From Branchiostoma floridae (lineage: Eukaryota; Chordata; Leptocardii; Amphioxiformes; Branchiostomatidae), in assembly GCF_000003815.2 (NCBI RefSeq), contig NW_023365781.1:118465-182464 (forward strand): a stretch of 64,000 nt of DNA, given 5' to 3'. Positions 62,601-64,000 of the stretch are shown here, piece by piece. Positions within the stretch are counted from its first letter, which is position 1; each line of letters opens with the position of its first letter. Below the pieces are notes generated by a model. That model ran no database searches. It had not been told where the DNA came from and worked only from the letters and a program-made list of their open reading frames with translations. The position numbers and the translations under genes were made by a program.

Positions 62601-64000
62601 TTATCAAAGCGGGAAAGTAGGTGGATTATGACCAAAGAAATATATCTTTAAAAATATAAAGCAACTCACTACATGCAGGAATACATTACATCTGCAACCA
62701 AGGAGCTTTTATCAACCTTGTAGCCAAATCAACATAATGCATTAGGCAATGTTGATTTGAATGGATGACATCCGCGCACGCATGAATTTTCGGCCGTTTC
62801 AAGTGTCACTCCAGACCAGGTGTGTGTCACTCCAGACCAGCACTCACTTTGAAAACAAACATCCTTTGTAGCTGCAACGGTAAAATTAGATGTTACCGTT
62901 GGTGCACGTTTTCCAATATCGGAATTCTATAATTATGACTGCAACATAACGATAATGACACAGAGAATGGAAAGATCTATAGTAGAGCGTTTATTTTTGT
63001 GTACTCCAGCCACAGGTTGCACAGCACCGATGGAGCTCCTCGGTATGACACACACGATGTGGTACGGAATTTCGTGTCCACCTTTGACAGCGACGTCGTC
63101 ACTGTCCAGGAAATGGCTGCATCTAAGTACAGGTTCCAAAAAGTAAGTGCTCGTAAACATAAAAAGAAAAACCCATGCCTTTTGCATTCTAAGAATAATT
63201 TTATTTCTTTAACTGCCAAGATGCATGGATGACATTGTATGTTTAAATCAGTGATGGGATAACTAGAAGTGTTTCTCGATTCTAAAAATCGTATGCATAT
63301 TCTTCACTTAAAATACACAGTACACCCCAAGTGTTTGTCTCTGTTGGTACCTGCAAAATTTACATAGTTCCATACTCTTGGAATAAGAATCACATATAAC
63401 TTGCAGCTTTGTTATACGAGTTTTTCTAAATCGTTGGAATTCTCTTTTTTTTCATTCCATTGAAGCTGTACGAGGAAAGACTGACGGCAGTTGCACAGAA
63501 CATGCAGGGAAACATACGAAATGCCCTCGCCTCATACAGCAGAGATGTCGACAACTTCAATCACTTCCTTTCACTGATACAAAAAGAGACCCAGGACGAC
63601 TATGAGTGGTAAGAGGTGCAATTGATACATTATTGTGGTAGAATGGTACAGGGATAACAGTGTTGTTCACATTTCACCGTCTCATAATGTTAGTGTTGAA
63701 TGTGCAACTAATACAAAAGCACTAGCAAACGTTTTAACTCATTACCTTCAAGTTTTTTTTAACGAGGAAAATTGTTCAATTTTAAGAATTCATTTACTGA
63801 TAAGCAGAAGCTGGGTAAAACTATCGAAATTTCACGTGTGCTTAACACAGGAGGCGAAAGGAGAGGGATGACAGTCATACTTGGTTAATGGACGTTCAAG
63901 CTGAGGAGGTTGCTGACAGGAGCGCAGTCCACATCTTACTCGAGCAGATGATGGTAGTGAACGAAAGAATCACTTTTTACACAGGTCAAGCAGAACGGTC
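50421..64000 (+). CDS. Death - TIR - TRADD-N-like - DED - NB-ARC protein (STAND switch), 3' end beyond window
   Basis: Eighteen exons join in frame: 50421-50667, 51164-51235, 51563-52000, 53308-53460, 53841-54362, 54814-54953, 55465-55564, 56247-56338, 56722-56826, 57333-57440, 57614-57740, 58260-58366, 61117-61301, 61891-61990, 62411-62616, 63010-63142, 63466-63608, 63851 onward; about 1040 residues visible. Domains: Death fold 1-83 (WKEIGRRLGLSETDISAIDE); TIR 107-253; charged helical linker 348-405; TRADD-N-like 405-475 (GYLREFWDDYTSGVLSTEL); DED 506-588 (LHRLIFKISQELTDKDVQ); NB-ARC 589-830 with P-loop GFPGVGKT (629-636), Walker B SLVLDDAD (D708-D709), VIVTSRS (R745) and GWPLA (802-806); winged helix 833-920; then helical repeats starting about 945. 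The ATG follows a cag directly, so an upstream noncoding exon is possible. The combination suggests an innate-immune or cell-death receptor; that role is inference. Confidence 0.9.
51563..52000 (+). CDS. TIR-domain exon with a possible NADase glutamate
   Basis: Encodes residues 107-252. It starts SLFIIHAGEDKEPFVRPLYK (strand A and box 1), then a BB-loop region FFDEVSISPGENISDKI and SLKLVTIVVSNHLIDKYWPR. W182-x3-E186 places a glutamate where catalytic TIRs such as SARM1 carry theirs. Whether it hydrolyses NAD or only signals by assembly cannot be told from sequence. Confidence 0.92.
52257..53287. mobile_element. About 1-kb foldback element containing the second N gap
   Basis: Left end (ataattaagggttaatgacc ... 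gaggtgtatatggtgtcata ... cgcctggtcctttgctataa) and right end (ttatagcaaagaaccaggcg ... accatatacacctt ... catgaacccctaattaa) are inverted copies over about 65 bases. Inner family B blocks (ctccaagcagac / gatctgcttgga) are nested at 53112-53216. The right end stops 20 bases before a coding exon of the Death/TIR gene. Confidence 0.8.
52740..52839. other. Assembly gap (100 N)
   Basis: Exactly 100 N. The bases on the two sides (gtgtatcgctccttctgatt and aatcagaaaggcgatacac) are inverted copies, so the gap sits at the tip of a hairpin inside the foldback element. It lies in an intron and breaks no exon. Confidence 0.97.
53740..53840. repeat. Polypyrimidine (C/T) tract before an exon
   Basis: About 100 bases almost purely C and T (tctttctttcttccttcctt, ctctctctccctccctccct) lead directly into the taag acceptor of the TRADD-N-like exon. 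It doubles as an unusually long polypyrimidine tract. Confidence 0.9.
53841..54362 (+). CDS. TRADD-N-like exon
   Basis: Encodes residues 304-477: a proline/serine-rich stretch, a basic helical stretch (KELKIKRLKKRTKDELK) and a globular part DGCLLMYLTFDLVGYLREF ... VRVIILERDYRRWERYLE. Its order of an amphipathic strand, FW-x2-YTSGVLSTEL helix and strand/helix end resembles the TRADD N-terminal domain, found in other metazoan and bacterial STAND proteins. This is a fold-level resemblance only. Confidence 0.6.
54814..56338 (+). CDS. DED exons (three)
   Basis: Exons 54814-54953, 55465-55564 and 56247-56338 encode residues 478-588. The pattern LIFKISQELTDKDVQTVK, then NLSNLTEIFKQLEADNYLGY, follows the caspase-8/FADD death-effector template (helix 1-2, then the LFe-x-LE helix 5 region). 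An RxDL motif is not obvious, so this is a divergent DED. Confidence 0.75.
56722..62616 (+). CDS. NB-ARC ATPase and winged-helix exons
   Basis: Exons 56722-56826, 57333-57440, 57614-57740, 58260-58366, 61117-61301, 61891-61990 and 62411-62616 give residues 589-901. They hold the entry sequence DFVGREKDMDNLKNRI, P-loop GFPGVGKTT, Walker B SLVLDDAD, sensor VIVTSRSS, GWPLAIRIACGAI and the winged helix SRELLATLKLVSVFAGPF. These are in the usual NB-ARC order and all key residues are present. Confidence 0.9.
58367..59879. other. Intron stretch of the Death/TIR gene without recognised content
   Basis: Open frames near 59153-59392 and 59453-59761 show no recognisable domain and no supporting splice context in the NB-ARC reading frame. 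They are probably intronic repeat debris continuous with the tandem block that follows. Confidence 0.5.
59880..60540 (+). repeat. Divergent tandem repeat, four units of about 150 bp
   Basis: Four units begin near 59905, 60050, 60206 and 60356, each with caagttcaag(c), ggcccaaa/gcgccaaa, caaacct, then a ccaaaaatcgtcg-like block and ccgttc...gatacagcgcc. They lie in the intron between NB-ARC exons 58366 and 61117. The proline-rich open frames here are produced by the repeat. A single copy of the same family lies at about 50086-50285. Confidence 0.65.

Overview
This is a eukaryotic (animal) window. Genes are split into many short exons with GT-AG introns, introns are packed with small foldback transposons and minisatellites, and two 100-base N blocks mark assembly gaps (8700-8799 and 52740-52839). 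The gene set (huntingtin, PAAT, mortalin, SNAP47, a cofactor-independent phosphoglycerate mutase, and two immune-type STAND NTPase genes with HEPN or Death/TIR/DED domains) points to an invertebrate deuterostome. I infer a lancelet (Branchiostoma), but no species-diagnostic sequence was checked. Exon joins were worked out by hand from splice sites, and every junction given below keeps the reading frame. Similarity to human proteins is judged from memory of those families.

Layout: (1) 0.39-8.42 kb, minus strand: ten consecutive exons from the middle/late part of a huntingtin gene, which runs off the left edge and stops abruptly just before the first gap. (2) 8.85-12.44 kb, minus: a PAAT (C10orf88-like) gene that lacks its C-terminal end, apparently also because of the gap. 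(3) 12.7-21.8 kb, plus: a complete 12-exon phosphoglycerate mutase of the cofactor-independent type, 509 residues, head-to-head with PAAT and with one GC-AG intron. (4) 22.8-30.6 kb, minus: a seven-exon multidomain gene, HEPN - coiled coil - NB-ARC - TPR - parallel beta-helix - MYND zinc finger - novel C-terminal domain, intact in every splice phase but broken by one in-frame TGA. (5) 33.1-44.7 kb, minus: a complete 15-exon HSPA9 (mitochondrial Hsp70), whose introns hold three copies of a C/D-box snoRNA-like element and two copies of an H/ACA-like element, one per intron. (6) 45.6-47.7 kb, plus: two-exon SNAP47, divergent from HSPA9. (7) 50.4-64 kb, plus: the first 18 coding exons of a Death - TIR - TRADD-N-like - DED - NB-ARC gene, open at the right edge.

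The two STAND genes are the most interesting content. Each joins a nucleotide-switch ATPase to several candidate effector or adaptor domains: a HEPN with an Rx4H motif and a MYND finger in one; Death, TIR (with a W-x3-E glutamate placed like that of SARM1), TRADD-N-like and DED in the other. They look like inducible innate-immunity or cell-death switches, an inference from domain composition. The second highlight is the array of duplicated snoRNA-like units in HSPA9 introns; human HSPA9 is known to host SNORD63.

Most other structure is transposon-derived: several foldback (MITE-like) families present in more than one copy, a 1.1-kb element built from nested CCTAGG and GATCGCGATC palindromes, a tRNA-like SINE, a non-LTR retrotransposon 3' relic, a 45-bp minisatellite, a 67-bp triplication and an ATGG microsatellite.
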